Position numbers and translations under genes: made by a program
In this document: one piece after another, positions 34,272 through 43,704 of the stretch
How the letters are laid out: every line of letters starts with the position of its first letter
Position numbering within the stretch: the stretch's first letter is position 1
The notes under the pieces: model-generated
What the model saw: the letters and a program-made list of their open reading frames with translations, nothing else
The model's database searches: none
Told to the model about the DNA's origin: nothing
Source: Epilithonimonas sp042695135
GTDB taxonomy: Bacteria; Bacteroidota; Bacteroidia; Flavobacteriales; Weeksellaceae
Length of the DNA: 64,000 nucleotides
Direction of reading: 5' to 3'
Assembly: GCF_042695135.1 (NCBI RefSeq)
Contig: NZ_CP170547.1
Span: forward strand, 1,488,001 to 1,552,000

Positions 34272-37019
34272 GTGAGAAACTATAATGTATTAAAAATTGC
34301 TCCTGCATTCTTATTGCTCGGATCAATGCTACATGCACAACAAAATGACACGGTGAAAAAAGAAACCGAAATCGAACAGGTTGTGCTGATTGGTTATGGT
34401 AAGCAGAAGAAATCTGATCTTACAGGATCTATCACTTCTATTACAGCGAAAGATTTTAATAGTGGTGCAAGTACTCCTGCTCAGCTTATTCAAGGGAAAA
34501 CGCCAGGTGTTCAGATTACTAATAATAGTGGTGCTCCGGGAGCTGGATCTTCTATCAGAATTAGAGGTATTGGATCTCTTAATGGATCACAATCACCTTT
34601 AATTGTTATTGATGGTGTTCCTCAGGATTTCGGTGGTATTAATGGTGCTGCAGATCCTCTTTCTTTAATTAATCCAAATGATATCCAATCTTTTGATATT
34701 TTGAAAGATGCTTCTGCTACTGCAATCTATGGTAATAGAGCGTCAAATGGTGTTATTCTTGTTACTACAAAACAAGGATCAGCAGGTAAATTAAAAGTTA
34801 ATTTTACCACTATGGCATCTGTTTCTACAAAAATGGGAAATGTTGATGTTTTAGATGCAGATCAGTATAGAAGTTTTGTGAATGAGATAGCAGCGACTAA
34901 TACTACTGTTGCAAATCAGGCATTCCGTTTAGGAACTGCTAATACCAATTGGCAAGACGAAATTTACCAAAAAGCTTGGGGTACAGATAATAATATTGCC
35001 CTTAGTGGTGGTATTAAAAATTTGCCATATCGTCTATCTATTGGCTATAATGAGCAAAATGGTATTGTAAAGACTAATTCTTTCAGAAGAACGTCTGTTG
35101 GATTAAACCTTAATCCTAAATTCTTTGACAATCACCTAGCTGTTAATGTCAATCTAAAGGGAACTTTTTCAGATAATCAATTTGTACCCGATGGTGTAAT
35201 ACCAAATGCAACTTATTTTGACCCTACTCAACCAGTATTTTCAGGTAATTCTAATTATGGGGGGTATTATGAATGGTTGGATGCGGGTTCTGCAACCGGA
35301 CTAAATGTAAATTCAACTGCTAATCCATTAGCACAGTTAGCAGCAGTAAGAAATGTATCTTCTGTTTGGAGAGCTTTGGGTAATGTTCAAATCGACTATA
35401 AATTTCATTTTCTGCCAGACCTTCATTTTAATGTAAATGCGGGGTATGATTATGCTAAAAGTAATGGTGCTACAACAGTAAATGGAGCTTATAAATCAGG
35501 TATTGGGACGTTAGGAACTTTCAGAGAATATTCTCAGGAAAAAAAGAATAGATTACTTGAAACATATTTTAATTATGTGAAAAATATTGAAGCAATAGAT
35601 ACAAATGTAGATGTTGTGGCAGGTTATGCATATCAAAATTTCCAGACTCTTACACCTTATGCAGTAACTTATAATGGAAATGGACAAAACCAGGATAAAG
35701 GGATTGATTTTTCGACTAGAAATGTTTTGTTGTCATTTTATGGGCGAGGTATTTTTACTATTGCAAATAAATATATTATTTCTGCTTCTATCAGAAGAGA
35801 TGGTTCTTCTAGATTCTATAATGGGACAAGAGATAATCTTTGGGGAAATTTCCCAGGAGTATCTTTGGCTTGGAAAATTAATGAAGAAAATTTCTTGAAA
35901 GATACAGGAATTAATACTTTAAAACTAAGAGCAGGTTGGGGAAAAACAGGTAATCAAGAGTTGAATACTGGTGATTATCCTTCATTTGCAAATTACACAA
36001 TTAGCCAGCCGGGTGCACAATACCAGTTTGGGTCTCAGTACTATTATATGTACCGTCCTAACATATATAACCCGATTCTATCTTGGGAAGATACTACTAC
36101 TCAGAATTTAGGTGTTGACTTTGGTTTTGCCCATAATAGAATTACTGGTTCGGTTGACATATTTAAGAAGAAATCTGAAGGTCTTTTAGTTGATGCAGGA
36201 ATTGCTGCGGGAGATCTTAGTAACCATAACGTTTTGAACGCTGGTAATATGGACAGCAAAGGGATAGAAGGTTCTATTACAATCATACCGATTAAGACTC
36301 AAAATACAACTTGGGAAGTATCTTTTAATGCGACCCACTATGATTCTAAAATAACCAATTTAATTCAAGGAGCTGATGACTCTTATTTTCTGCCAGTTGG
36401 AGGAATTTCCGGAGGTGTAGGTAATACAATCCAGGCTCATGCAGTTGGTTATCAGCCTTATGCTTTTTTAGTGTATCAGCAGGTTTACGGGTCTAATGGA
36501 AAACCATTGGATGGCGTATATGTTGACAGAAATGGAGATGGTATTGTAAATGCTTCTGATAGATATTATTACCAATCTACCCAACCTGATGCTATTTTAG
36601 GATTTAATACAAAACTTAATTATAAAAATTGGGATTTTGGATTAAGTGCAAGAGCGATAATTGGTAATTATGTATATAATAATGCGGCTTCTAATAGTTC
36701 TGTACAATCCCTGACGACTAATAGCTATTTGCAAAATATATATTCATCTGCTGCAGAATATAGATTCTCTGCGCCACAATATTTCTCTGATATTTTTGTG
36801 GAAAATGCTTCTTTCCTAAGATTAGACAATGTGAATTTAGGATATAACTTCAAAGATATATTAAGTAAAGGTTCTAGTTTGAGAGTTTATGGTATGGCTC
36901 AGAATGTATTTGTAATCACAAAATATTCAGGAGTAGATCCGGAAGTATTTAATGGAATTGATAATGGTTATTATCAAATGCCAAAAATATATTCTGTAGG
37001 CCTTAATTTTCAATTTTAA
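34272..37019 (+). CDS. SusC/RagA family TonB-dependent outer-membrane transporter
   Basis: Imports oligosaccharides, here probably maltodextrins, across the outer membrane with SusD as lid. The 915 residues begin at GTG 34272, as no ATG is in frame upstream, with signal peptide LLLGSMLHAQ. The plug follows directly: TEIEQVVLIGYGKQKKSDLTGSI, then the plug/SusC lines RIRGIGSLNGSQSPLIVIDGVPQ and ILKDASATAIYGNRASNGVILVTTKQG. The usual N-terminal carboxypeptidase-regulatory-like (CarboxypepD_reg) domain of about 80 residues is absent. The rest is a 22-strand barrel ending VGLNFQF. First gene of the Sus-like locus. Confidence 0.95.
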   Translation: MRNYNVLKIAPAFLLLGSMLHAQQNDTVKKETEIEQVVLIGYGKQKKSDLTGSITSITAKDFNSGASTPAQLIQGKTPGVQITNNSGAPGAGSSIRIRGIGSLNGSQSPLIVIDGVPQDFGGINGAADPLSLINPNDIQSFDILKDASATAIYGNRASNGVILVTTKQGSAGKLKVNFTTMASVSTKMGNVDVLDADQYRSFVNEIAATNTTVANQAFRLGTANTNWQDEIYQKAWGTDNNIALSGGIKNLPYRLSIGYNEQNGIVKTNSFRRTSVGLNLNPKFFDNHLAVNVNLKGTFSDNQFVPDGVIPNATYFDPTQPVFSGNSNYGGYYEWLDAGSATGLNVNSTANPLAQLAAVRNVSSVWRALGNVQIDYKFHFLPDLHFNVNAGYDYAKSNGATTVNGAYKSGIGTLGTFREYSQEKKNRLLETYFNYVKNIEAIDTNVDVVAGYAYQNFQTLTPYAVTYNGNGQNQDKGIDFSTRNVLLSFYGRGIFTIANKYIISASIRRDGSSRFYNGTRDNLWGNFPGVSLAWKINEENFLKDTGINTLKLRAGWGKTGNQELNTGDYPSFANYTISQPGAQYQFGSQYYYMYRPNIYNPILSWEDTTTQNLGVDFGFAHNRITGSVDIFKKKSEGLLVDAGIAAGDLSNHNVLNAGNMDSKGIEGSITIIPIKTQNTTWEVSFNATHYDSKITNLIQGADDSYFLPVGGISGGVGNTIQAHAVGYQPYAFLVYQQVYGSNGKPLDGVYVDRNGDGIVNASDRYYYQSTQPDAILGFNTKLNYKNWDFGLSARAIIGNYVYNNAASNSSVQSLTTNSYLQNIYSSAAEYRFSAPQYFSDIFVENASFLRLDNVNLGYNFKDILSKGSSLRVYGMAQNVFVITKYSGVDPEVFNGIDNGYYQMPKIYSVGLNFQF

Positions 37020-37036
37020 TTATCAATAATAAAGAA

Positions 37037-38629
37037 ATGAAAAATAATATAAAAAAATTCAAAATAATAACAATTGCGGCTACATTTGGTTTGCTGTTTA
37101 TATCGACTTCTTGTGTCAAAGATTTAGAACAAGAACCACCAACAGGTTTAACATCTGCAAGTGTTTTTAAAGATTTTGCAAATTACCCAAGTGCCTTGGC
37201 AAAAGTTTATGGTGGTTTCGCAAGTGGAGGACAGGAATCAAACGGTGGAAATTCTGATATTAATGGTATTGATGGAAACTTTTCTCAATACACAAGAATG
37301 TTGTTCACTATGCAGGAATTACCAACAGATGAAGCAGTAATTGCTTGGAATGACGGTAACCTTCATACCATGCATAAAATGACTTGGGATTCATCAAACG
37401 AATTCATTGCTGGTACTTATTACAGAATTTTCACACAGATTGCTACCTCTAATGAGTTTTTGAGAAATTTGACAGATGACAAACTTGCATCTAACAATAT
37501 TACAGGTGCCAATCTTACGGAAGCAAAATATATGAGAGCTGAGGCAAGATTTTTAAGAGCTTTGTCATACTACTATGCTCTAGATCTTTTTGGAAATGTA
37601 CCATTTGTGGATGAATCTTATTTACCAGGATCTGTTACACCACCTAAGAGAATTGCACGTGCAGAATTATTCAATTTTGTGGAATCAGAATTACTTGCTG
37701 TAGCTAATGATTTGAAAGATGCAAAAACAAACGAATACGGACGTGCTGATAAAGCTGCAGCTTGGGCACTACTGGCTAAATTATATCTAAACTCGAATGT
37801 TTATAATGGAAGTAATCACAATACTGATGTAATTACTTATTGTAATAAGGTAATATCCGCTGGATATACACTAAAAACTAAATATTCAGACCTTTTCCTT
37901 GCAGATAATGACCAAAATAATCCGGAAGTAATTTTCCCAATTCTTTTTGATGGTGTTCACACACAAACTTCAGGAGGATCAACTTATCTTGTTCACGCTG
38001 CGGTTGGAGGATCTATGCCTGCTGAAGCTATGTTTGGAATCAATGGAGGCTGGGGTGGTCTTAGAACTACGAAAGCTTATGTTGGATTATTCACAGACAG
38101 CAATGATAAAAGAGGTAATTTTTACAAAGATGGACAAACGCTTGAAATTAACGATTTAGGAACTTTTACTGATGGTTATGCATTTGTAAAATATAAAAAT
38201 CTAACCAGTACAGGAGGTTTTGGAACCGATGCTGCTAAAAATTTCTGCGATGCAGATATTCCATTGTTAAGATTATCAGATGTTTATCTAATGTATGCTG
38301 AAGCAACTTTAAGAGGCGGCAGCGGTGGAAACTTAGCTACGGCATTAGGATATGTGAATAACATCAGAACAAGAGCGGGTTATACATCTACACTATCTTC
38401 TATCAATCTTGATTTTATTTTAAATGAAAGAGGAAGAGAATTAGGATGGGAAATGACCAGAAGAACAGATTTAATTCGTTTTGGAAAATTTACAACAGCA
38501 GCTTATCTATGGCCTTGGAAAGGAAATATCAAAGATGGCGCAGCAGTTGGAGATTACAGAAACCTTTACCCGATTCCTGCAAAGGATATTATCGCAAACC
38601 CAAATCTAGTCCAAAATCCGGGCTATTAA
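37037..38629 (+). CDS. SusD/RagB family starch-binding lipoprotein
   Basis: 530 residues. The lipoprotein signal ends LLFISTSC, giving lipid-anchored Cys26, followed by the typical KDLEQEPPTG. SusD features include the TPR-like helices and the lines YMRAEARFLRALSYYYALDLFGNVPFVDE and LNERGRELGWEMTRRTDLIRFGKF near the C-terminus. It sits on the surface over the SusC barrel and binds the glycan. It starts 17 bases after the susC stop; coupled expression is likely. Confidence 0.95.
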   Translation: MKNNIKKFKIITIAATFGLLFISTSCVKDLEQEPPTGLTSASVFKDFANYPSALAKVYGGFASGGQESNGGNSDINGIDGNFSQYTRMLFTMQELPTDEAVIAWNDGNLHTMHKMTWDSSNEFIAGTYYRIFTQIATSNEFLRNLTDDKLASNNITGANLTEAKYMRAEARFLRALSYYYALDLFGNVPFVDESYLPGSVTPPKRIARAELFNFVESELLAVANDLKDAKTNEYGRADKAAAWALLAKLYLNSNVYNGSNHNTDVITYCNKVISAGYTLKTKYSDLFLADNDQNNPEVIFPILFDGVHTQTSGGSTYLVHAAVGGSMPAEAMFGINGGWGGLRTTKAYVGLFTDSNDKRGNFYKDGQTLEINDLGTFTDGYAFVKYKNLTSTGGFGTDAAKNFCDADIPLLRLSDVYLMYAEATLRGGSGGNLATALGYVNNIRTRAGYTSTLSSINLDFILNERGRELGWEMTRRTDLIRFGKFTTAAYLWPWKGNIKDGAAVGDYRNLYPIPAKDIIANPNLVQNPGY

Positions 38630-38647
38630 GAAACAACTTATTTTGAG

Positions 38648-39772
38648 ATGAAAACAAATATTTTAAATAAAATACTTCTTGGTTTTTTGGCTATCATTAC
38701 AATGACAGCCTGTGACGACAGAGAATTAGTAACTGTAGAAAATACTTCTTCTGCAATGCTTGTAGACTTATCTACTACCAATTTATTTCTTGATCAGAAT
38801 TTTCCTACCAACCCGGCACTTACTGTGACTTGGTCACCAGCAGGATATTCTGTTCCAGTAGCTGTAAGTTATAATGTTGAAGTTTCTGCTGACGAAGCTT
38901 TTACATCACCACAACTTGTAAGCAGCGTTACAGAATCAAACAGAACCGTAACTTACACTGCAAGTCAAATGAACGTTGCAGCCCAAGCTATTGGTTTAGC
39001 TGCTAATGTTTCCGGTAAAATGTATGTAAGAGTGACTTCATATTTAGGTAGTAACGCTTTGCAGGCAAAATCCAATGTTACTTCGTTGATGATAACACCA
39101 TACAAATTGGTTTACCCAGATTTTTATCTTGTAGGAGCGGCTTCTTATGTTGGCTGGACGGCTTCATCAGCACAAATTTTCTATAAAGAAGATAACAAGT
39201 CTTATATCTATACATACTTAGAAAAAGATCAGAATTTTAGATTCTTAGGACAGATGGATTGGAGCCCGATCAATTACAGTATTGATGATAGTGGCACTGA
39301 TGCAGGAAACAGATATTTCAAATCAACATCTTCAAACATAGTTTTTGGAGATCATGAGAATATGAAATTTACTGGAGAAACAGGAATTTATAAAGTTGTT
39401 ATAGATGCTGATAAAGCTGTACAATCTTTAAACGCTACATTATCAACTATTCCTACATTTGACATTCCGCAGGTTTACCTGGTTGGTAATGTTGCAGGTG
39501 TTAATTGGGTAGCAGAAAATGCAGTAGATATGACCAAAACAGGTCCGGGCGTTTTTGAATATACAACAACTTTACCAGCGAATGCAGAGTTCAAATTCTT
39601 AGGCCAAAAATCTTTTGGAACTTTGGATTGGGGTAATATATCAGCTGACGGTAATTCTGGATTTATAGGACCAAAAAATGCAAATGGTAACATTAAATTT
39701 GTAGGAGACGGCGGTTCTTATAAAATTACGGTAAACATAAAAGCAGGGACTTATAAAATAGTTAAACAATAA
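38648..39772 (+). CDS. SusE-like surface glycan-binding lipoprotein
   Basis: 374 residues. Lipoprotein signal with Cys22 (AIITMTAC). An N-terminal Ig-like SusE domain (TNPALTVTWSPAGYSVPVAVSYNVEVSAD) is followed by two CBM-like modules: FYLVGAASYVGWTASSAQIFYKED...FRFLGQMDWSPINYSIDD and VYLVGNVAGVNWVAENAVDMTK...FKFLGQKSFGTLDWGNISADGNSGFIGPKNANGNIKF. Aromatic residues in these modules are typical starch contacts. A paralog follows 21 bases downstream. Confidence 0.9.
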   Translation: MKTNILNKILLGFLAIITMTACDDRELVTVENTSSAMLVDLSTTNLFLDQNFPTNPALTVTWSPAGYSVPVAVSYNVEVSADEAFTSPQLVSSVTESNRTVTYTASQMNVAAQAIGLAANVSGKMYVRVTSYLGSNALQAKSNVTSLMITPYKLVYPDFYLVGAASYVGWTASSAQIFYKEDNKSYIYTYLEKDQNFRFLGQMDWSPINYSIDDSGTDAGNRYFKSTSSNIVFGDHENMKFTGETGIYKVVIDADKAVQSLNATLSTIPTFDIPQVYLVGNVAGVNWVAENAVDMTKTGPGVFEYTTTLPANAEFKFLGQKSFGTLDWGNISADGNSGFIGPKNANGNIKFVGDGGSYKITVNIKAGTYKIVKQ

Positions 39773-39793
39773 TCTTGCAATAATTATTAAAAC

Positions 39794-41242
39794 ATGAAAA
39801 ATATTATAAAATCAATATTCGCATCTTTAGTTGTAGCATTATTATTTGTTGCTTGTACAGATGACGCAGACAGAGACTGGACTACTCCGGAAGCCAGTTT
39901 CAAATTATATAATACTACTCTTGGAAGTAATGTATTATATGAAACAATGAAGAGTAATCCTTTTGTTTTAACTTGGGACAAAACAGGATCATCAAACTAC
40001 ACAGTTGTATATTCTACAACAGAAGATTTTGCGACTAAAATTACTTTAGGAACGGCTACTACCAATACCTTTACAACAACAATTGGTGATATTAATAGTA
40101 AATTCCTTCAGGCAGGTTTGTCACCTTACGCTTCAAACACTGTTTATGTAAGAGTAGAGGCGGGTTCTGAAATTTCCAATGCGATAACTTTTGGTGTTAC
40201 GCCTTATCCAATCGCTGGACCTATTGTTACTGCACCAACTGCCGGATCAACTTTAGTTCTTAATTCTGCAGATCAAACTGCTACTGCAACTACTGTTACT
40301 TGGAATGATTATTCCAGCTATGGTGTTGATGTAAAATATCTTGTAGAAGTTGCAAAAACAGGAACTACATCTTTTGCTTCTATCGGAGAAGTGACTAATG
40401 TAAAATCTTTGGCTGTAACCAACAAAGATCTTAATACAGCTGTAGTTAATACTGGAGCTACAATCAACGCACCTAATAATATAGATGTTAGAGTAACTGC
40501 TACTACAACTTCTACAGGTGGATCTATTGTGCTTAAGTCTGCTGTTGTTACATTCAAAGTAACACCATATCAGGTAGATTATCCTAACTTCTTCTTAGTT
40601 GGAGCTGCATCAGCGGCAGGCTGGGATGCTGCAGGTTCGATTAACTTGTATAAGCACGATAATATCTCAGAAATCTATACTTATTTGCAACCGGACGAAT
40701 TCAGATTCTTAGGACAAGCAGATTGGAATCCAATCAACTATAGTATGGATGCTGATGGAATCAGAGCTAGCTACAAATATTTCAAAACAGTATCTTCCAA
40801 TGTTGTAAAAGGAGCAGGTACTAATGATATTGAAAATATGAAATTTACAGGAGCTGCTGGTATTTACAAAGTTGTTATTGATGCAGATTTCGGAGTGAAA
40901 TCTCTTACAGTGAGTTCTACTACAGTTTCTTGGGATATTCCAAACCTTTATTTAGCCGGGTCTATTCAGGGATGGAATGCAGCTACAGCATTACCTTTCC
41001 AACCTAAAGGAAATGGCGTATTTGAAAGTGACCCTCTTCAGATTCCTAACGGAGCCGAATTCAAATTCTTAGGACAGCAAGACTGGACTGGTAAAGAATG
41101 GGGGAATATACACGCTGCTGGTAACACAGGTTTCTTAGGACCAAACGGAGATAATAACAATATCAAATTTGATGGTGGAGATAATTTCTACATCATCACG
41201 GTTGATTTGAAAAAAGGAACTTACAAACTTGTTAAGTTGTAA
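39794..41242 (+). CDS. SusE/SusF-like surface glycan-binding lipoprotein
   Basis: 482 residues. Lipoprotein signal with Cys21 (LLFVAC). Two Ig/Fn3-like units come first (about 35-130 and 135-255; the second is absent from the gene upstream), then two modules closely matching that gene: FFLVGAASAAGWDAAGSINLYKHD...FRFLGQADWNPINYSMDADG and LYLAGSIQGWNAATALPFQPKG...FKFLGQQDWTGKEWGNIHAAGNTGFLGPNGDNNNIKF. It looks like a tandem duplicate with one extra N-terminal domain, placing it in the SusF position. A terminator-like hairpin follows. Confidence 0.9.
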   Translation: MKNIIKSIFASLVVALLFVACTDDADRDWTTPEASFKLYNTTLGSNVLYETMKSNPFVLTWDKTGSSNYTVVYSTTEDFATKITLGTATTNTFTTTIGDINSKFLQAGLSPYASNTVYVRVEAGSEISNAITFGVTPYPIAGPIVTAPTAGSTLVLNSADQTATATTVTWNDYSSYGVDVKYLVEVAKTGTTSFASIGEVTNVKSLAVTNKDLNTAVVNTGATINAPNNIDVRVTATTTSTGGSIVLKSAVVTFKVTPYQVDYPNFFLVGAASAAGWDAAGSINLYKHDNISEIYTYLQPDEFRFLGQADWNPINYSMDADGIRASYKYFKTVSSNVVKGAGTNDIENMKFTGAAGIYKVVIDADFGVKSLTVSSTTVSWDIPNLYLAGSIQGWNAATALPFQPKGNGVFESDPLQIPNGAEFKFLGQQDWTGKEWGNIHAAGNTGFLGPNGDNNNIKFDGGDNFYIITVDLKKGTYKLVKL

Positions 41243-41263
41243 AAAAATCCGAATCTAATACTT

Positions 41264-41293
41264 AAAGTGTTGCCCAAGTGCAACACTTTTTTT
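41264..41293 (+). terminator. internal terminator-like hairpin in the Sus locus
   Basis: Perfect 9-bp stem AAAGTGTTG / CAACACTTT followed by TTTTT, 22 bases past the SusF-like stop and 32 bases before the GH97 gene. It would reduce read-through from the binding/uptake genes into the enzyme genes. Confidence 0.85.
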
Positions 41294-41324
41294 ATATTGT
41301 AACACATATATAAACCTTAGAAAA

Positions 41325-43479
41325 ATGAAAAAATTCACCATTGGAGCAGCTTTGCTCTCTATGATGTTTACAGGAATCAATGCGCAGAGTTTAAAATCTC
41401 CGGATGGCAAATTCGAAATGAATTTCCAGCTGAAAAACGGCGTTCCAGTTTATAATTTAAAATATAACGGGAATGTAGTGGTAGAAGATTCCAAATTAGG
41501 ATTGAGACTTTTCAAAGATTCATCCATCAAGTTCGCTTCCGAGATTGCAAAACCGGAAGATGCAAGTTTTGACCTCAACAATGGCTTTACAAAAACAGCC
41601 GAAAAAAGAGATTCTAAAAACGAAACATGGCAGCCGATTCTCGGTGAGAAAAAAAATTATATCAATGATTATAACGAGCTTGCTCTTACCCTGAACCAAA
41701 CTTCATCCGACAGAAATATCATCATTAAATTCAGATTGTTCAATGACGGATTAGGTTTTAGATACGAGTTTCCTCAACAGAAAAATCTTAATTATTTCGT
41801 AATCCGCGAAGAAGATTCCGAAATCGATTTCCCAACAGATATGAAAGCCTGGTGGATCGTTGCAGATTACGATTCTCAGGAATATCAATACCAAACCACG
41901 AAAATCTCCGAGATTCCAACTCAGTGGCCAAAAGCTTTTGACTCAAACGCTTCTCAGACTTTAATCAAAAATGCCGTTCAGTCACCATTAATGTTAAAAA
42001 AAGAAGGCAAAGAACCGCTTTATGTGAACGTTGGCGAAGCTGCAGTTATGGATTATCCGGCTTCTCATCTGGAAGTTGACGCTCAGAATTTTAAATTCAA
42101 AACGCATTTGACAGCTGACAGACAAGGCGCAAAAGGTTACATCCAAACGCCTTCTACAACGCCTTGGAGAACCATCATCGTTTCTCCAAAAGCTGAGGTG
42201 GTAATGGATTCCAAAATGATGTTCAACCTGAACGAACCTACAAAATACAAAGACACTTCTTACATCAAACCAACCAAATATATGGGCGTTTGGTGGGAAA
42301 TGATTATCGGAAAATCCCAGTGGGCATACTCTACAGCAGATAATGTACACATTGGAGAAGATTTTTCTAAGTTAACACCCAACGAAAAAACATGCTGCCA
42401 ACAATACCAAAGTCAAAGAATACATCGATTTTGCTTCTGCAAATGGTTTCCAGGGCTTGTTGATAGAAGGCTGGAACACTGGCTGGGAGGATTGGTTTGG
42501 CCATTCCAAAGAATTCGTTTTCGATTTCATCACGCCTTATCCGGATTTCGACATCAAAATGCTTAATGATTATGCGCATTCAAAAAATGTAGACTTAATT
42601 ATGCACCACGAGACTTCCGGTTCTGCGACGAACTACGAAAGATGGGCTGACAAAGCTTTCCAGTTAATGAACAAATACGGCTACAAATCCGTAAAAACCG
42701 GTTATGTAGGCGACATCATTCCAAGAGGCGAGCACCATTATTCGCAATGGACGATTAACCATTACTACAGAATCGTAGAAAAAGCGAATGAGTATAAACT
42801 AATGGTAAATTCTCACGAGGCAGTACGTCCAGGAGGCGAAAGCAGAACTTATCCCAATTGGATTTCCGCAGAGGCGGCGAGAGGAACAGAATACGAAGCA
42901 TTCGGCGGAAACAAGCCGGATCATCAGACAATCCTTCCTTTCACTCGTTGGATGGGCGGTTCTATGGACTACACGCCGGGGATTTTTCAGACCAAATTAG
43001 ATTATTATTTTCCGGGAGATAAACGTTTCGTTCAGACCACTTTAGCAAAACAATTGGCGCTTTATGTCGTGATGTATATGCCGTTGCAGATGGCTGCCGA
43101 TTTACCAGAGAATTACGCAAAACATATGGACGCTTTCCAGTTTATCAAGGATGTTGCGGCAGATTGGGACGACACCAAAATCCTTTCAGCGGAACCCGGC
43201 GATTATATTCACACAGCCCGTAAAGCAAAAGGAACAGAAAACTGGTTCGTAGGTGGCGTTACAGACGAAAATGCAAGAGATTACACCGTAGATTTTTCTT
43301 TCCTTGACAAAGGCAAAAAATATGAAGCAACAATCTACGAAGACGGCAAAGACGCTGACTATATAAACAATCCTCAAAGTTATCACATCTATAAAAAAAT
43401 AGTGGACAGCAAAACAAAACTGCCTGTACATCTTGTAAGAAGCGGCGGTTACGCAATCTCTGTTAAACCTGTGAAATAA
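41325..43479 (+). pseudogene. GH97 alpha-glucosidase (SusB-like), frameshifted
   Basis: Periplasmic retaining or inverting glucosidase of family GH97 that releases glucose from maltodextrins. The signal peptide (1-21, FTGINAQ) and N-terminal beta-sandwich read in frame 1 from ATG 41325 to LTPNEK, where a run of six A (42385-42390) shifts the frame; removing one A gives NEKHAANNTKVKEYIDFAS and continues to TAA 43479. Corrected length is about 718 residues, close to SusB (738). All catalytic-barrel motifs lie after the shift: LLIEGWNTGWEDWFG, MHHETSGS, NSHEAVRPGGE. Uncorrected, frame 1 runs to 42566 with unrelated residues. A sequencing error, a real mutation or polymerase slippage are all possible. 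Confidence 0.9.
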
Positions 43480-43489
43480 AATAATCCTT

Positions 43490-43530
43490 AAGACTCCTCT
43501 CCTTTTGGAGAGGGCTGGGGTGAGGACAAA
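43490..43530. repeat. CTCTCC-hairpin intergenic repeat
   Basis: CTCCTCTCCTTTTGGAGAGG followed by GCTGGGGTGAGGA, a hairpin-headed motif that I recognise as common between bacterial genes. It lies just after the GH97 gene. Confidence 0.5.
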
Positions 43531-43537
43531 TACTTTT

Positions 43538-43608
43538 TAGGAGCTTAATCCCGCTTTCCGTTGCAATCTTTTTTTTCAAAAAAGGATTTCCACTACAATC
43601 GGGGCTAT
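43538..43608. repeat. dispersed palindromic repeat A, short copy
   Basis: GGAGCTTAATCCCGCTTTCC, then GTTGCAATC, a T-run/A-run stem, and GGATTTCCACTACAATCGGG followed by GCTA. This copy lacks the inner TCATTGCGAA hairpin and so shows the minimal form of the family. Confidence 0.8.
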
Positions 43609-43628
43609 AGGCCTTTCAACACAAATCA

Positions 43629-43686
43629 ATACTTTGTCAAATCGAAGATTCGGCGTAGCCAAAGCTTAAAACTTTGACAAAGTATT
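43629..43686. repeat. ACTTTGTCAAA inverted repeat
   Basis: AATACTTTGTCAAA and TTTGACAAAGTATT form a perfect 14-bp inverted repeat around ATCGAAGATTCGGCGTAGCC followed by AAAG. It ends 19 bases before the GH13 start, so it may affect translation or termination upstream of that gene. Confidence 0.65.
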
Positions 43687-43704
43687 CTCCAAAATTTCAA
43701 TCTT

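Noticed and set aside
42370..42400. Programmed ribosomal frameshift in GH97
   Set aside because: No stimulatory structure or typical slippery heptamer in the right phase, and GH97 enzymes are not known to need one; a simple indel is more likely, though transcript slippage is left open in the findings.
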